Source of the DNA: Dyella japonica DSM 16301
GTDB taxonomy: Bacteria; Pseudomonadota; Gammaproteobacteria; Xanthomonadales; Rhodanobacteraceae
DNA: 64,000 nt
Assembly (NCBI RefSeq): GCF_001010355.1
Contig: NZ_JPLA01000030.1
Span: 142,759-206,758 of the forward strand
Reading direction: 5' to 3'
A program made the position numbers and the translations under genes. The notes below the pieces were generated by a model. It was not told where the DNA came from and did not search any database. It saw nothing but the letters and a program-made list of their open reading frames with translations. Positions 11,725 through 20,262 of the stretch are shown one piece after another. Within the stretch, counting starts at the first letter, position 1, and each line of letters starts with the position of its first letter.

Positions 11725-12129
11725 ATGAGCGAGCAGAAAACGGGCAAGAGCGACGACCAGTGGCGGGCCGAGCTGACGCCGCAGCAATATGCGGTGTGCC
11801 GGTGTTCGGCCACCGAGCCGCCGTTCAGCGGCAAGTGGTACCGGCACAAGGTCGCAGGCACCTACGTCTGCGTCGCCTGCCAGGCGCCCTTGTTCGCGTC
11901 GGAGGCCAAGTACGATTCGGGCTCCGGCTGGCCCAGTTTTTTCCAGCCGCTGGCGCGCAAGGCGATCAGCCTGGTGCAGGACGACAAGCACGGCATGCGC
12001 CGCACCGAGGTGCGTTGCGCGGCCTGCGAGTCGCATCTGGGGCACGTCTTTCCGGACGGTCCCAAGCCGACCGGCCTGCGCTATTGCATCAATTCGGTGG
12101 CGCTGGATTTCACGCCGTCCGGCGCTTGA
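11725..12129 (+). CDS. msrB: Peptide-methionine (R)-S-oxide reductase MsrB
   Basis: MsrB of 134 aa reduces methionine-R-sulfoxide in proteins. The zinc site is given by two CxxC motifs, 'CVAC' (about residues 49-52) and 'CAAC' (about 98-101). The substrate-binding blocks 'SGSGWPSFF' and 'SHLGHVFPDGP' are intact. The catalytic Cys is in 'LRYCINSVALDF' near residue 120. It carries no signal peptide, so it is cytoplasmic. It is divergent from lptD and convergent with the HDAC-like gene, with 8 bp between stop codons. Preceded by GAAGGA about 10 nt before the ATG. Confidence 0.97.
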   Translation: MSEQKTGKSDDQWRAELTPQQYAVCRCSATEPPFSGKWYRHKVAGTYVCVACQAPLFASEAKYDSGSGWPSFFQPLARKAISLVQDDKHGMRRTEVRCAACESHLGHVFPDGPKPTGLRYCINSVALDFTPSGA

Positions 12130-12137
12130 CCGCAGGC

Positions 12138-13061
12138 TCAGGCGTCGAGCAGTTCGCCCACGTGGGCGGCCACGCTGGTGGACAGGGCGAGCAGGTTGTA
12201 GCCACCCTCCAGGGTCGACACCATGCGACCTTGTGCGTGCGCGTGTGCCACGTCGACCAGGCGCTGGGTGATCCAGGCGTAGTCCTCGCTGCCAAGGCGC
12301 AGGTCGGCCAGCGGATCGTTGCGATGGGCGTCGAAACCCGCCGACACCAGCAGCAGCTGCGGCTTGAACGCGTGCAGCTTCGGAATCAGCGCGCCCTCCC
12401 ACAGCTCCCGGAATTCATAGGAGCCATCGCCCGGGGATAGCGGCGCGTTGATGATGTTGCCCACGCCGTGTTCGTCCGCGCCGCCGGTTTCCGGATAGAG
12501 CGGCATCTGATGGCTGGAGATGAACATCACGCGCGGCTCGCGGGCGAAGATGTCCTGCGTGCCGTTGCCGTGGTGAACGTCAAAGTCGGCGATGGCGACG
12601 CGCTTGAGTCCGTGCGCGGCGATCGCATGCGCGGCACCGACGGCCACGTTGTTGAACAGGCAGAAACCCATCGCCCGATCAGGTGTGGCGTGGTGGCCCG
12701 GCGGACGCACCGCGCAAAAGGCCTTGCCGCCCTCGGCTCCGAGCACCGCGTCCACCGCGGCGACCACGGCGCCGGCGGCACGCAGCGCGGCTTCGGCGGA
12801 ACCTGGCGACATCAAGGTGTCTTCGTCCAGACGAACCGTGCCTTCATCGGGCGTGATTGCAAGAATGCGGTCGACATGCTCGGGCGTGTGCACCCGCAGC
12901 AACTGTTCGCGCGTGGCGCGCGGTGCTTCCACCCGATCGAGCGCCGCAAAGCGGTCCTGATCCAGCGCTTGCAGCACCGAGCGCAGGCGCGCGGGCGATT
13001 CAGGCTGGGCCGGACCGGGATCGTGCTGCAGGCAGCTGGCGTGGGTGTAGAGCCGCAGCAT
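12138..13061 (-). CDS. Histone deacetylase family protein (acetoin utilisation/APAH type)
   Basis: Zinc-dependent deacetylase of 307 aa in the arginase-deacetylase fold. Key motifs are 'RPPGHHATPDRAMGFC' (catalytic His pair), 'IADFDVHHGNGTQDIF' (zinc Asp and His), 'SSHQMPLYPETGGADE', 'SAGFDAHRNDPLA' (second zinc Asp) and the C-terminal 'TLEGGYN' with the Gly-Gly-Tyr loop. Bacterial homologues act on acetylpolyamines or acetylated proteins, and the substrate here cannot be told. It is 6 bp downstream of the cobalamin adenosyltransferase gene, so the two share an operon, although no functional link is obvious. Confidence 0.92.
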   Translation of the reverse strand: MLRLYTHASCLQHDPGPAQPESPARLRSVLQALDQDRFAALDRVEAPRATREQLLRVHTPEHVDRILAITPDEGTVRLDEDTLMSPGSAEAALRAAGAVVAAVDAVLGAEGGKAFCAVRPPGHHATPDRAMGFCLFNNVAVGAAHAIAAHGLKRVAIADFDVHHGNGTQDIFAREPRVMFISSHQMPLYPETGGADEHGVGNIINAPLSPGDGSYEFRELWEGALIPKLHAFKPQLLLVSAGFDAHRNDPLADLRLGSEDYAWITQRLVDVAHAHAQGRMVSTLEGGYNLLALSTSVAAHVGELLDA

Positions 13062-13067
13062 CGAGGA

Positions 13068-13634
13068 TCACGCCTGCGGTTTGCGGCGTCGCTCGTGCTG
13101 CCACAGCACTTCGCCGTGACCACTGGCGCGGGCCAGCACGCGCGACAGCACGAACAGCAGGTCGGACAGGCGATTGAGATAGCGCTGCGCCTGCGGACGT
13201 ACTTCTTCCACGCGCGCGAGCGCAATCACTTCGCGCTCGGCGCGTCGGCACACCGTGCGGGCGAGATGGCAGCAGGAGGCCGCCATGCCGCCGCCCGGCA
13301 GGATGAAATCCTTCAGCGGCGGCAGCGGATCGTTGAAGCGGTCGAGCACCTGCTCGAGGCTCTCGATATCCGCGTCATGCACCATCGCCATGCCCGGGAT
13401 GCAAAGCTCGCCGCCCAGGTCGAACAGGTCGTGCTGCACCTGGGTCAGCGTTTCGCGCACATCGTCGCTCACGCCATCGGAGGCCAGCACCATGCCAATG
13501 GTGCTGTTGAGCTCGTCGACCGTGCCGTAGGCGCCAACGCGCAGCGAATCCTTGGCGACGCGCGAACCGTCGCCCAGACCGGTGCTGCCGTCGTCGCCCG
13601 TGCGGGTATAGATCTTCGAAAGGCGGTTACCCAT
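13068..13634 (-). CDS. pduO: PduO-type cob(I)alamin adenosyltransferase
   Basis: PduO-type ATP:co(I)rrinoid adenosyltransferase, 188 aa, which converts cob(I)alamin to adenosylcobalamin. The N-terminal ATP-binding signature 'KIYTRTGDDGSTGLGDG' is present, followed by 'YGTVDELNSTIG', then 'FILPGGGMAASCCHLARTVCRRAER' in pieces that include the conserved 'CRRAER' arginine motif, and 'YLNRLSDLLFVLSR'. Length is typical for the stand-alone enzyme. Upstream by 18 bp is the probable B12 transporter gene, so uptake and activation of vitamin B12 are probably co-expressed. No cobalamin synthesis genes are present in the window. Confidence 0.96.
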   Translation of the reverse strand: MGNRLSKIYTRTGDDGSTGLGDGSRVAKDSLRVGAYGTVDELNSTIGMVLASDGVSDDVRETLTQVQHDLFDLGGELCIPGMAMVHDADIESLEQVLDRFNDPLPPLKDFILPGGGMAASCCHLARTVCRRAEREVIALARVEEVRPQAQRYLNRLSDLLFVLSRVLARASGHGEVLWQHERRRKPQA

Positions 13635-13652
13635 GGTTTCTGCCTAACGAGA

Positions 13653-14258
13653 TCAGTGCGACAGCTTGGACGAATCGGCATGACCGAGCATGCGCGACAG
13701 CTGCACCACCAGGCCATGCACCACCAGGCCGAGCGCCACATAAAGCACGGTGGTCTCGAGGAAGAAGCCGTACCAGTCGACCATGTTCTCGAACCACGCG
13801 GCGAAGCTGCGCGGCTGCGGCACGGTGCTGCTCAGCCAGTAGTAGCTGCCGTTGGAGATCACGTAGCAGGCCAGCCAGCTGACCAGCATGGCGCCCACGG
13901 TGAGGCCGAGGCTGCGCGCGTTGAGGCCCAGCTTCTGGCCGGCCAGCCAGCTGCCGCCCAGCCACAGGCTGGCGTACGCCGGGACCAGGAACCAGTAGGC
14001 CGCCGAAACGCAGTAGTGATCCCAGAAGCTGATGCCCTGGTTGCTGATCACCAGATAGTCGACCAGCACGGCCTCGACCAGCAGCAGGGGCAGGGCCCAG
14101 CGCACCGAACCGCGCAGCCAGAAACCGGCCAGGAAGAAGATGCCCCACGACGCGTCCCACACATCATGGTGGAACAGCGAGAGATGAATACGGGTCGCGG
14201 CCATCACCACGGCCAAGGCCAGGAAGATGCCTAGGCGCTGGGTCTGCGTCTTAGCCAT
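13653..14258 (-). CDS. btuM: Probable vitamin B12 transporter BtuM (solitary ECF S-component)
   Basis: Membrane protein of 201 aa with about six hydrophobic segments. The 'DASWGIFFLAGFWLRG' block (about residues 35-50) and Cys83 in 'HYCVSAAYWFLVPAYASLW' resemble BtuM, the solitary S-component that imports cobalamin without an ECF module and uses a conserved Cys near position 80 to decyanate B12. The recognition rests on remembered family features, not a search. The ATG at 14258 is chosen because GGAG lies 6 nt upstream; a longer reading from 14297 lacks this. Immediate downstream linkage to cobalamin adenosyltransferase supports a B12 role. No B12 riboswitch was seen in the 145 bp upstream. 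Confidence 0.7.
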   Translation of the reverse strand: MAKTQTQRLGIFLALAVVMAATRIHLSLFHHDVWDASWGIFFLAGFWLRGSVRWALPLLLVEAVLVDYLVISNQGISFWDHYCVSAAYWFLVPAYASLWLGGSWLAGQKLGLNARSLGLTVGAMLVSWLACYVISNGSYYWLSSTVPQPRSFAAWFENMVDWYGFFLETTVLYVALGLVVHGLVVQLSRMLGHADSSKLSH

Positions 14259-14403
14259 GAGCTGCTCCAAAAAGGTCGCGTGAAATGCAAGCGCCAAGTC
14301 TATCGCAATTGAACGGAGTCAGGCCCGGGGTCCCGGGCGCGCTGATGCCTGGCCTTGCACACGTCATAGTTCAGAGCATCCCCGGCGCGTATCATGCGGC
14401 GCC

Positions 14404-15633
14404 ATGACGAACTCATCCTCCCAGGCTGCCGCCCCGCGGCCGGTGCTCATCGTCGGCGGCGGGCTGGTCGGCGCGAGCCTGGCCATCGCCCTGGACGCGG
14501 CCGGCATCGACGCCGTGATGGTCGAAGCGGCGGCGCCGCGCATCGGCGACCAGCCCAGCTACGACGAACGCAACCTCGCCCTGGCGCGCGCCACCGTCAA
14601 CGGCCTCACGGCCATTGGCGTGTGGAAGCACGCAGCGGCCCAGGCCACGCCGATCCGTCACATCCACGTCACGCGGGCCGGCGAGTTCGGCAGCGTGCAA
14701 ATGGATGCGGCAAAGCAGGGCGTCGATGCGCTGGGCTGGACCTTGCCTGCGCGCGAACTGGGCGCCGCATTGCTGCGACGGTTGGACGAGTGCACGCGCC
14801 TGCGGCGCCTGGCACCCGCGCGGGTGGAATCCGTGGAGCCCGTGGCCGACGGTTGGCGTGTGCGCATCCACAGCCAGGACGAGGTGGTGGATATCGAAAC
14901 GCCGCTGCTGGTCGGCGCTGACGGCACCGCTTCGTTCGTGCGCGATCGGCTGGGCATCGAGGCGGAACGCCACGATTACCGCCAGACCTTGTTTGTCTGC
15001 ACCGTGACGCCGGAGCGCGATCACGCGCAGCGTGCCTACGAACGCTTTGCCGATCACGGACCGATTGCCCTGCTGCCGCTGGCCAATCGTCGATGCGGAC
15101 TGGTGCTTACCGTGTCGCAAGCCGAAGCCAAGGCTGTCGAAGCGATGGACGACGATGCCTTTATCGGGCTGGCGCAAGAGCGTTTCGGATGGCGGCTGGG
15201 GCGGTTGAGCCGTCCGGGCAAACGCCATCCTTATGCGATCCAGCGGGTGGCGGCGCGTTCGCTGGTTTCCACGCGGGCCGTGCTGGTGGGCAACGCCGCG
15301 CAAACGGTGCATCCGATTGGTGCGCAGGGTTTCAACCTGGGCTTGCGCGATGCGCTGACGCTGGCCGAAATGCTGACTGATGTCGCCGATCCGGGTTCCG
15401 AGGATTTGCTGGCGAATTACGCGGCTCGCCGCGCGCCGGATCGCGAGGGCACCATGGCGATGAGCCATGGACTGGTGCAACTGGCCTGCCTGCCGCAGCC
15501 CTTGCTGGCGCCGTTGCGATCGATCGCCATGCTCGCGTTCGATCGCCTGCCGCCATTGCAGCGTCTGCTGGCGCGACGTGGCATGGGTTTCCGCGGCGAG
15601 CCACCCAAGGCGGTACTGGAGCGGCTGCCATGA
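14404..15633 (+). CDS. ubiH: 2-octaprenyl-6-methoxyphenol hydroxylase-type FAD monooxygenase
   Basis: FAD-dependent aromatic hydroxylase of 409 aa in the UbiH/UbiF/UbiI family, which adds hydroxyls to the ubiquinone ring. The FAD Rossmann motif is 'LIVGGGLVGASLAIAL' (about residues 14-29), the central DG motif is in 'LLVGADGTASFVRDRLG', and the C-terminal FAD motif is 'NAAQTVHPIGAQGFNLGLRD', which is closest to UbiH. The following gene overlaps by 4 bp (ATGA) and encodes a paralogue, as in the ubiH-ubiI pair of other gammaproteobacteria. Assignment of UbiH versus UbiI rests on order and motif details. Confidence 0.9.
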   Translation: MTNSSSQAAAPRPVLIVGGGLVGASLAIALDAAGIDAVMVEAAAPRIGDQPSYDERNLALARATVNGLTAIGVWKHAAAQATPIRHIHVTRAGEFGSVQMDAAKQGVDALGWTLPARELGAALLRRLDECTRLRRLAPARVESVEPVADGWRVRIHSQDEVVDIETPLLVGADGTASFVRDRLGIEAERHDYRQTLFVCTVTPERDHAQRAYERFADHGPIALLPLANRRCGLVLTVSQAEAKAVEAMDDDAFIGLAQERFGWRLGRLSRPGKRHPYAIQRVAARSLVSTRAVLVGNAAQTVHPIGAQGFNLGLRDALTLAEMLTDVADPGSEDLLANYAARRAPDREGTMAMSHGLVQLACLPQPLLAPLRSIAMLAFDRLPPLQRLLARRGMGFRGEPPKAVLERLP

Positions 15634-16850
15634 GCGCGACCTCGATCGCCCGTGGCGAGTCGCGTCGTCGCGGTCCTGCGCTTGACGTTGCCGTTGTCGG
15701 CGGCGGCATGGTGGGTGCGGCGACGGCGCTGGCGCTGGCGCGTGCCGGCTTTGCCACGGCTCTGCTCGAAGCGCGCGCACCGGCGCCGTGGTCGGTGCAG
15801 GACGAAGTGGATCTGCGCGTGGTGGGGCTTGCCCCATCATCCATCGCTTTGCTCGACGAGCTTTGTGTGTGGACGTCCATCCGCAGCTCGCGCGCGAGTC
15901 CCTATGCGCAGATGCATGTGTGGGACGCTGCGAGCGGCGCGGCCATTCACTTCGATGCCGCGCAACAGGACCGCGACCTGCTCGGTTACATCGTCGAGAA
16001 CAATCTCGTGCAATGGCAGCTGTGGCAGGCGCTGGAGTCCGCGGGCGTGCGTCGCCTGTGTCCGGCGCAGGTCAGTGGCTACGAGGTGCTCGAGGATCGC
16101 GTGCAGCTGACCCTGCACGGCGCGGAGGCAGAGACGATCTCTGCACGCCTGCTGGTCGCCGCCGATGGCGCTGCATCACCTTTGCGTGCGATGGCCGGGA
16201 TCGAAACCCATGGGCGCGACTATGCGCAGCGTGGCGTGGTGGCGCATGTCACTACTGAGCGCGCGCACGAAGGTACGGCGTGGCAGCGCTTTCTCGACAC
16301 CGGACCGCTGGCCTTGCTGCCGCTGGCGGATGGGCGCAGTTCGATCGTGTGGTCGTTGCCGGAAGCGGAGGCGCAACGCGTGCTCGCGCTCGATGATCAG
16401 GCGTTCTTCGACGAGCTTGGTGTGGCCAGCGATTTCCGCCTGGGCCGCATCACCGGCGCCACGGCGCGGGCAGCCTTCCCATTGCGCCTGCAGCTGGCTG
16501 AAACCTATCAGGCCGAACGCTTCGTGCTGCTTGGCGATGCCGCCCATGCGGTCCATCCGTTGGCGGGCCAGGGCGTGAACCTGGGTCTGCGTGATGTGGT
16601 CGAGCTGCGCAACACGCTCGTCGCGGCGCGCGATGCCGGCAGCGATATCGCCGCGCCGCACGTGCTGCGCCGCTATGCGCGTCGCCGCCGCAGCGCGGAC
16701 ACCATGGATGCGCTGGGCTTCGACGCGCTGGCGCGCATCTATGCGTGGCAGGCACCGCCGCTGATCGCCGCGCGCGGCCTGGGCGTGCGCCTCATCGACA
16801 AGTTGTCACCCATCAAACGCAGACTCGCGGAACACGCCGCCGGCCTGTAG
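15630..16850 (+). CDS. ubiI: UbiI/VisC-type ubiquinone biosynthesis hydroxylase
   Basis: Second FAD-dependent ubiquinone hydroxylase, 406 aa. It has 'VAVVGGGMVGAATALALARAG' near residue 20, split here between the dinucleotide-binding Gly motif and the following helix. A 'LLVAADGAASPLR' DG motif and 'VLLGDAAHAVHPLAGQGVNLGL' near residue 305 follow. The GDAAHxxHPxAGQG block is the FAD ribityl site. UbiI hydroxylates C5 of the ring; UbiF and UbiM paralogues are possible alternatives. It overlaps ubiH by 4 bp and is followed 34 bp later by the dienelactone-hydrolase-like gene. Confidence 0.88.
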   Translation: MSATSIARGESRRRGPALDVAVVGGGMVGAATALALARAGFATALLEARAPAPWSVQDEVDLRVVGLAPSSIALLDELCVWTSIRSSRASPYAQMHVWDAASGAAIHFDAAQQDRDLLGYIVENNLVQWQLWQALESAGVRRLCPAQVSGYEVLEDRVQLTLHGAEAETISARLLVAADGAASPLRAMAGIETHGRDYAQRGVVAHVTTERAHEGTAWQRFLDTGPLALLPLADGRSSIVWSLPEAEAQRVLALDDQAFFDELGVASDFRLGRITGATARAAFPLRLQLAETYQAERFVLLGDAAHAVHPLAGQGVNLGLRDVVELRNTLVAARDAGSDIAAPHVLRRYARRRRSADTMDALGFDALARIYAWQAPPLIAARGLGVRLIDKLSPIKRRLAEHAAGL

Positions 16851-16884
16851 ATCGTTCGAAACCTCGCAACCAGGAGTGGACGTC

Positions 16885-17673
16885 ATGCGCATTGCCCGTC
16901 TTTGCAGTTTGCTGTTGCTGTCAGGAGCTGCCTTCGCCGCGCAGGCGAAGATGGTGGAGAAGCCGGTCGAATGGACGCAGGACGGCACGACCTTCCATAG
17001 CGTGTTGGTCTATGACGACGCCGTCACCACCAAGCGTCCCGGCCTGGTGATGGTGCCCAACTGGTATGGCGTCAACGACCTGGCGGTCAAGAAGGCGGAG
17101 ATGATCGCGGGCAAGGATTATGTGATCCTGCTCACCGACATGTACGGCGACAAGATCCGCCCCAAGAACGACGATGAGGCGAAGGCCGCGATCAAGCCGC
17201 TGTATGGCGACCGCGTGCTGATGCGCAAGCGCGCCAACATGGCGCTCGATCAGCTCAAAGCGCAGGCCAAGAGCGCACCGATCGACCTCACCAAGCTGGC
17301 CGCCATCGGTTTCTGCTTCGGTGGCACCGCCGTACTGGATCTGGCACGCAGCGGCGCGGATATCGCGGCCGTCGCCTCGTTCCACGGCGGCCTGCAGACC
17401 GACGACACCTCGCTGGCCAAGAACATCAAGGCACGCGTGCTGGTGATGAACGGCGCCGACGACAAGGGCACCATGCCCGATGCCGACAAGTTCATGGACG
17501 AAATGCGCGGCAGCAAGGCCGACTGGCAGTTCGTGGTGCTGGGCAATGCGGTGCATTGCTTTACCGAGACCGACCAGCACAGTGCCGGTTGTGCGTATGA
17601 CGAGCGTGCAGCGCAGCGCAGTTATCGTTTGATGCGCGATTGGCTGAAGGGTGCGTTTAGCAACACGCCGTAA
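16885..17673 (+). CDS. Exported dienelactone hydrolase family protein
   Basis: Alpha/beta hydrolase of 262 aa in the dienelactone hydrolase family, with an N-terminal signal peptide (cleavage near 'AAFAAQA', about residue 21). The nucleophile is Cys in 'AAIGFCFGGTAVLDLA', the DLH-type GxCxGG elbow. Asp in 'VLVMNGADDKGTM' and His in 'GNAVHCFTE' complete the triad. Natural substrate is unknown; the family ranges from dienelactones to general esters. ATG at 16885 is chosen because AGGAG sits 8 nt upstream; a GTG at 16876 lies inside that site. Periplasmic location is inferred from the signal peptide. Confidence 0.88.
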   Translation: MRIARLCSLLLLSGAAFAAQAKMVEKPVEWTQDGTTFHSVLVYDDAVTTKRPGLVMVPNWYGVNDLAVKKAEMIAGKDYVILLTDMYGDKIRPKNDDEAKAAIKPLYGDRVLMRKRANMALDQLKAQAKSAPIDLTKLAAIGFCFGGTAVLDLARSGADIAAVASFHGGLQTDDTSLAKNIKARVLVMNGADDKGTMPDADKFMDEMRGSKADWQFVVLGNAVHCFTETDQHSAGCAYDERAAQRSYRLMRDWLKGAFSNTP

Positions 17674-17687
17674 CGTTATCGCGGGGC

Positions 17688-17757
17688 GAGTCGCGCACAG
17701 GGTGCGCTCCCACAGGGATACCACCACCACTGTGGGAGCGCACCCTGTGCGCGACTC
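17688..17757. repeat. REP-like inverted repeat, copy 2
   Basis: Perfect 27-bp inverted arms at 17688-17714 and 17731-17757 with a 16-bp spacer, between two convergent genes. The arms are the same sequence as at 4535-4616 but in the opposite relative orientation (tail-to-tail rather than head-to-head). It may also act as a bidirectional transcription barrier, although no T run follows. Confidence 0.85.
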
Positions 17758-17772
17758 AATCTTGCGAAGAAC

Positions 17773-18774
17773 TCAGAAGCTGCGCTGCACCGAATAATCC
17801 GCCAGCGTCGCCATGGCCTCGCGCCACGGTGAATCAGGTAGGGCACGCAGCGCATCGCGCGCGGCATCGGCATGCATCACCGCGCGTTCGTGGGTGCGTT
17901 CGAGCGCACCCGAATCGCGGATGGCGGCGATGATGCGGTCCAGCGAATCCAGCCCGCCGTGTTCGATGGCGTGGCGCAACGACTGCTTCTGTTCGGCATC
18001 CGCGCGCTGCAGCGCGTAGATCAGCGGCAGCGTGGGTTTGCCTTCGGCCAGGTCGTCGCCGATGTTCTTGCCCAGGGTGCCGGCGTCCGAGGTGTAGTCG
18101 AGCAGGTCGTCGGCGATCTGGAAGGCATAGCCCAGCTGCATGCCGTAGCGGCGCAGGGCGGTGCACTGTTCCACCGGCAGGCCGCCCAGCAGGCCGCCCA
18201 GCTCGGTGGCGGCGGCGAACAGCACGGCAGTCTTGCGTTCGATCACATTGAGGTACGAGGCCTCGTCCACGTCGGCATTGCCGATGTTGAGCAGCTGCAG
18301 CACCTCGCCCTCGGCGATGGTGTTGGTGGTATCGGCCAGGATGCGCATGATGCGCATGTCATCGAGCTCCACCATCATCTGGAACGAGCGCGAATAGAGG
18401 AAGTCGCCCACCAGCACGCTGGCCGCGTTGCCCCACAGGGCGTTGGCGGTCTTGCGGCCGCGGCGCAGGTCCGATTCGTCCACCACGTCGTCGTGCAGCA
18501 GGGTCGAGGTGTGGATGAACTCGATCACCGCGGCCAGCTTGATGTGGTGCTCGCCGTGATAGCCGGCCGCGTTGGCCGCCAGCACGTGCAGCATCGGGCG
18601 CAGACGCTTGCCGCCACCGGCAATGATGTGGTCGGCGATCTGGTTGATCAGCACCACGTCCGACGAGAGGCGCTGGCGGATCAGGGAGTCGACCCGGTGC
18701 ATGTCTGCAGCGGCGAGCCCGCGAACGGCGGCAAAGTCGGCAGAGCGGCGGGTGTCGGCTTGGGTCGTGGTCAT
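17773..18774 (-). CDS. ispB: Octaprenyl diphosphate synthase-type polyprenyl synthetase
   Basis: Trans-polyprenyl diphosphate synthase of 333 aa that makes the ubiquinone side chain. The first Asp-rich motif is 'LLHDDVVDESDLRRG' and the second is 'FQIADDLLDYTSD'; 'GGGKRLRPML' is the diphosphate-binding block. Chain length (C40) is inferred from family and organism, not readable directly. Start at ATG 18774 (MTTTQ) fits the family; a longer reading to 18840 runs into the divergent promoter region. It complements ubiH and ubiI nearby but is separately transcribed. Confidence 0.93.
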   Translation of the reverse strand: MTTTQADTRRSADFAAVRGLAAADMHRVDSLIRQRLSSDVVLINQIADHIIAGGGKRLRPMLHVLAANAAGYHGEHHIKLAAVIEFIHTSTLLHDDVVDESDLRRGRKTANALWGNAASVLVGDFLYSRSFQMMVELDDMRIMRILADTTNTIAEGEVLQLLNIGNADVDEASYLNVIERKTAVLFAAATELGGLLGGLPVEQCTALRRYGMQLGYAFQIADDLLDYTSDAGTLGKNIGDDLAEGKPTLPLIYALQRADAEQKQSLRHAIEHGGLDSLDRIIAAIRDSGALERTHERAVMHADAARDALRALPDSPWREAMATLADYSVQRSF

Positions 18775-18910
18775 GAGGCAATCGTAGCGTCGTATCACGG
18801 GATTATAGAGAGAGTTGGGCGCAAGAAACCGCCGCGACACGGCACCACGGTTGGTTTTTTGGGGTCAAACGTATAATCGGTGACTCATGCGACCCTTTTA
18901 AGAAGCCCCG

Positions 18911-20128
18911 GTGAGCAAACTCTCCCCACTCGAACGACGCAGCGCGCTGACCCTGGCCTGTGTGATCAGCCTGCGATTGTTTGGCCTGTTCCTGATCATG
19001 CCGGTGTTTTCGCTGTATGCGCAGCAGATGCCGGACGCCACGCCGTGGCTGATCGGGCTGGCGCTGGGCGTCTATGGCCTGGGGCAGGTGTTGCTGCAGA
19101 TACCGCTGGGCCTGCTGTCCGACCGTATCGGCCGCAAGCCGGCCATCACCCTGGGCCTGCTGGTATTTGCCGTCGGTGGGCTGGTGGCGGCCATGTCGCA
19201 CGGCCTGCTGGGCATCGTGATCGGGCGCGCCCTGCAGGGCATGGGCGCGGTGGCGGGTGCGGGCACGGCCTTGGCTGCCGACCTGACCCGCCACGAGAAC
19301 CGCAGCAAGGTGATGGGCATCATCGGCGTATCGATCGGCGTGGCCTTTCTGCTGGCGTTGATCCTCGGCCCGCCGCTGGAGGCCGTGGCCGGGCTTTCCG
19401 GCCTGTTCGCGGCCACCTCCATCCTGGCCCTGGCGGCGCTGGTGCTGCTGTGGCTGATCGTGCCCACGCCCGAACAGGCGTCCGCACCGGCAGCGGCCAG
19501 CTGGGCCGGCGTTTTGTCGATGTTGCGTGATGGCCGCATGCTGGTGCTCAACGGTTCGGTGTTCTTTCTGCACCTGCTGTTGACGGCCAGCTTCGTGGGT
19601 CTGCCGCTGCTGTTGGCCAATCGACTGCATTTGCCGGTGTCTCGTCATTGGGAGCTTTACCTGCCGGTGATGGTGATCGCGGCCTTTGTCATGGGCGCCT
19701 GTCTGCACCGCATGCGCGATCTCGCGCAAAGCCTGAAGCTGGTAGCCGTATGTGTCGTCGCGACGGGGCTGGGGTTGCTGGGCTTTGGCCTGTCGGGCGA
19801 GCACGTGGCAGTGCTGGGCGTGGCGGCGGCGGTGTTCTTCTCCGCCTTCAACCTGCTGGAAGCGGCGCTGCCCAGCCTGGTGTCGCAGTTGGCGCCCGAC
19901 TCCATGCGTGGCGCCGCGATGGGTGCGTATTCGACCAGTCAGTTCCTGGGCGCCTTCGTCGGTGGCGCCGTCGGCGGCATCGCCCTGGGCCGGCTGGGCA
20001 CGGACGGCGTGTTCCTGTGCGCGGCCGCGCTCACCCTGGTGTGGCTGCCGCTGGTATGGCTCGGCGCCCGCCGTATCGAGGCAGGCCGGGCAGGTTTGGA
20101 AGCGGCGCCGGCTGTCGGTGGCGCGTAA
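18911..20128 (+). CDS. MFS transporter, YajR-like
   Basis: Major facilitator protein of 405 aa with about 12 hydrophobic segments. The loop 2-3 signature 'GLLSDRIGRKPAI' (about residues 67-79) and the motif C-like 'GVSIGVAFLLALILGPPLE' in helix 5 suggest a drug-proton antiporter-type exporter. It resembles YajR-like transporters but ends without the cytoplasmic YAM domain of E. coli YajR. Translation starts at a GTG at 18911. The gene is divergent from ispB with 136 bp between starts. Substrate is unknown. Confidence 0.88.
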   Translation: MSKLSPLERRSALTLACVISLRLFGLFLIMPVFSLYAQQMPDATPWLIGLALGVYGLGQVLLQIPLGLLSDRIGRKPAITLGLLVFAVGGLVAAMSHGLLGIVIGRALQGMGAVAGAGTALAADLTRHENRSKVMGIIGVSIGVAFLLALILGPPLEAVAGLSGLFAATSILALAALVLLWLIVPTPEQASAPAAASWAGVLSMLRDGRMLVLNGSVFFLHLLLTASFVGLPLLLANRLHLPVSRHWELYLPVMVIAAFVMGACLHRMRDLAQSLKLVAVCVVATGLGLLGFGLSGEHVAVLGVAAAVFFSAFNLLEAALPSLVSQLAPDSMRGAAMGAYSTSQFLGAFVGGAVGGIALGRLGTDGVFLCAAALTLVWLPLVWLGARRIEAGRAGLEAAPAVGGA

Positions 20129-20262
20129 CGCACCCACTCAACTCAAAGATGCGGCGCCGTTCCTTGGCATCGGATCGCCCGGCAGTGTATGACGTCGGGC
20201 TGACGTGACGGGGCAGCTGCGCTTGCCGCCGTCGCCCGATCTGTCCATCGACGAGGCCGCCC

